Source of the DNA: Chloroflexota bacterium
GTDB taxonomy: Bacteria > Chloroflexota > Anaerolineae > Promineifilales > Promineifilaceae
NCBI GenBank assembly: GCA_008501785.1
Contig: QQUD01000312.1
Span: 1 to 5,476 of the forward strand
DNA length: 5,476 nt
Direction of reading: 5' to 3'
The notes beneath the pieces are model-generated. The model was not told the origin of the DNA. It saw nothing but the letters and a program-made list of their open reading frames with translations, and searched no databases. Shown in pieces: positions 4,850-5,476 of the stretch (the first letter of the stretch is position 1; the number at the start of each line of letters is the position of its first letter). The position numbers and the translations under genes were made by a program.

Positions 4850-5476
4850 CTAACCTCCAAACAGCCCCTCCAACTCTCGATATGCCTCCTGGCGAGAAAG
4901 ATGGAGAGATTGCCATTTTTGCCAATTGGTATCAGTGGTGAGTTGGGTGTAACGGCCGTTTAGCGACTCCGTCAAAATATCTGTAATCGTGCCAGTACAA
5001 TCCGTTTCATAACGACTGTAATCTTCATCCCAAAAATAATCACACTCCGGCTTGAGAACCTCTTGTGAATCATCTGCCACCACCGGTAAGGCATTAACCA
5101 GCACAGGAATCGCATCATCTGACAGGGTTGTTAAATGGGCCACATCCAGATCACCCATTTGCTGATACCGCACAATGTTTTGTTGAGCAATAAAATAATC
5201 TGGGTTAATCACATTTAGCGTCACCAAAAAGCCAATCGCTACCACAATGCCACCAATCGCAAACCGATCTGGCCGCATCCATTGGCTTAACACAAACCAA
5301 ACCAGCAGTGCTCCCAGCCACACCATAAACACATACACATTCAGACGCAACCGCGTGTAGCCAAACGCCGCTTCATACAGTCGCATCCGCTGAAACGCCG
5401 AAACGAGCATCACGAGCACAAACCCCATCGTGACACTGCTATTTAAGTTAAACCAGCGAATTTGTCGTTTATTTTC
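4850..5476 (-). CDS. DUF4173-domain membrane protein, C-terminal part (start lies beyond window)
   Basis: The frame is open from the right edge to TAG at 4852-4850, giving 208 residues. An internal ATG at 5428-5426 could be taken as the start, but sixteen codons before it are open and continue the same helix. The family region also extends upstream, so the gene is truncated by the window edge. Residues SAFQRMRLYEAAFGYTRLR (26-44 of the visible part) followed by a membrane helix and RPDRFAIGG, then TLNVINPDYFIAQQNI, strongly recall the C-terminal end of DUF4173 proteins. Three hydrophobic helices are visible (about 13-28, 46-64 and 72-89). A soluble, Asp/Glu-rich tail of about 115 residues follows, with two cysteines in CDYFWDEDYSRYETDC. 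The function of DUF4173 is unknown to me. It is the upstream gene of an operon with the hypothetical membrane protein. One AACGGCCGTT lies inside. Confidence 0.78.
   Translation of the reverse strand, partial: ENKRQIRWFNLNSSVTMGFVLVMLVSAFQRMRLYEAAFGYTRLRLNVYVFMVWLGALLVWFVLSQWMRPDRFAIGGIVVAIGFLVTLNVINPDYFIAQQNIVRYQQMGDLDVAHLTTLSDDAIPVLVNALPVVADDSQEVLKPECDYFWDEDYSRYETDCTGTITDILTESLNGRYTQLTTDTNWQKWQSLHLSRQEAYRELEGLFGG
4951..4960. repeat. AACGGCCGTT palindrome, copy 7
   Basis: An exact decamer in the soluble tail of the DUF4173 gene. It is the only copy read in the Asn-Gly-Arg phase (LNGRY), completing use of all three codon phases. Confidence 0.8.

Noticed and set aside
5426..5428. ATG as the start of the DUF4173 protein
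   Set aside because: The frame is open upstream to the window edge and the family homology appears to continue through it, so this is an internal methionine.

Overview
This 5.5 kb window is a moderate-GC bacterial chromosome segment. It holds seven protein genes (two cut by the window edges) and no rRNA, tRNA, CRISPR array or transposase gene. My best guess at the source is a Chloroflexota bacterium of the Anaerolineae type. That rests on recalled likeness of several proteins (the SPFH protein, the jelly-roll-like protein, the DUF4173 protein and the CWTGTG-type RpiB homologue) and is an inference, not a demonstrated placement.

Layout from left to right: (1) a minus-strand RpiB/LacAB-family sugar-phosphate isomerase, cut at the left edge; (2) a roughly 157 bp imperfect inverted-repeat element at 491-647 filling the spacer; (3) a minus-strand SPFH/band-7 membrane protein with a near-consensus promoter overlaid by two AGTGT-N7-ACACT palindromes; (4) a divergent plus-strand protein with a carbohydrate-binding-module-like N-terminal region and no signal peptide, followed by a terminator hairpin; (5) a convergent minus-strand SRPBCC-fold protein; (6) a minus-strand EamA/DMT transporter, whose start I move to a GTG at 4005 because a promoter and a 16 bp palindrome lie upstream of it; (7) a minus-strand two-gene operon, with the 3' part of a DUF4173 membrane protein followed after 12 bp by an unrecognised three-helix membrane protein.

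The genes do not form one evident pathway. The only clear operon is the DUF4173 gene with its downstream partner. The SPFH gene and the jelly-roll-like gene diverge from a shared 155 bp regulatory region and could be co-regulated. The other genes look like independent single transcription units.

The most unusual signal is at the DNA level: the palindrome AACGGCCGTT (core ACGGCCGT) occurs seven times, always inside minus-strand genes and in all three codon phases. It behaves like a dispersed genomic octamer/decamer similar in concept to HIP1 of cyanobacteria. I see no convincing evidence for a new defence or biosynthetic system here.
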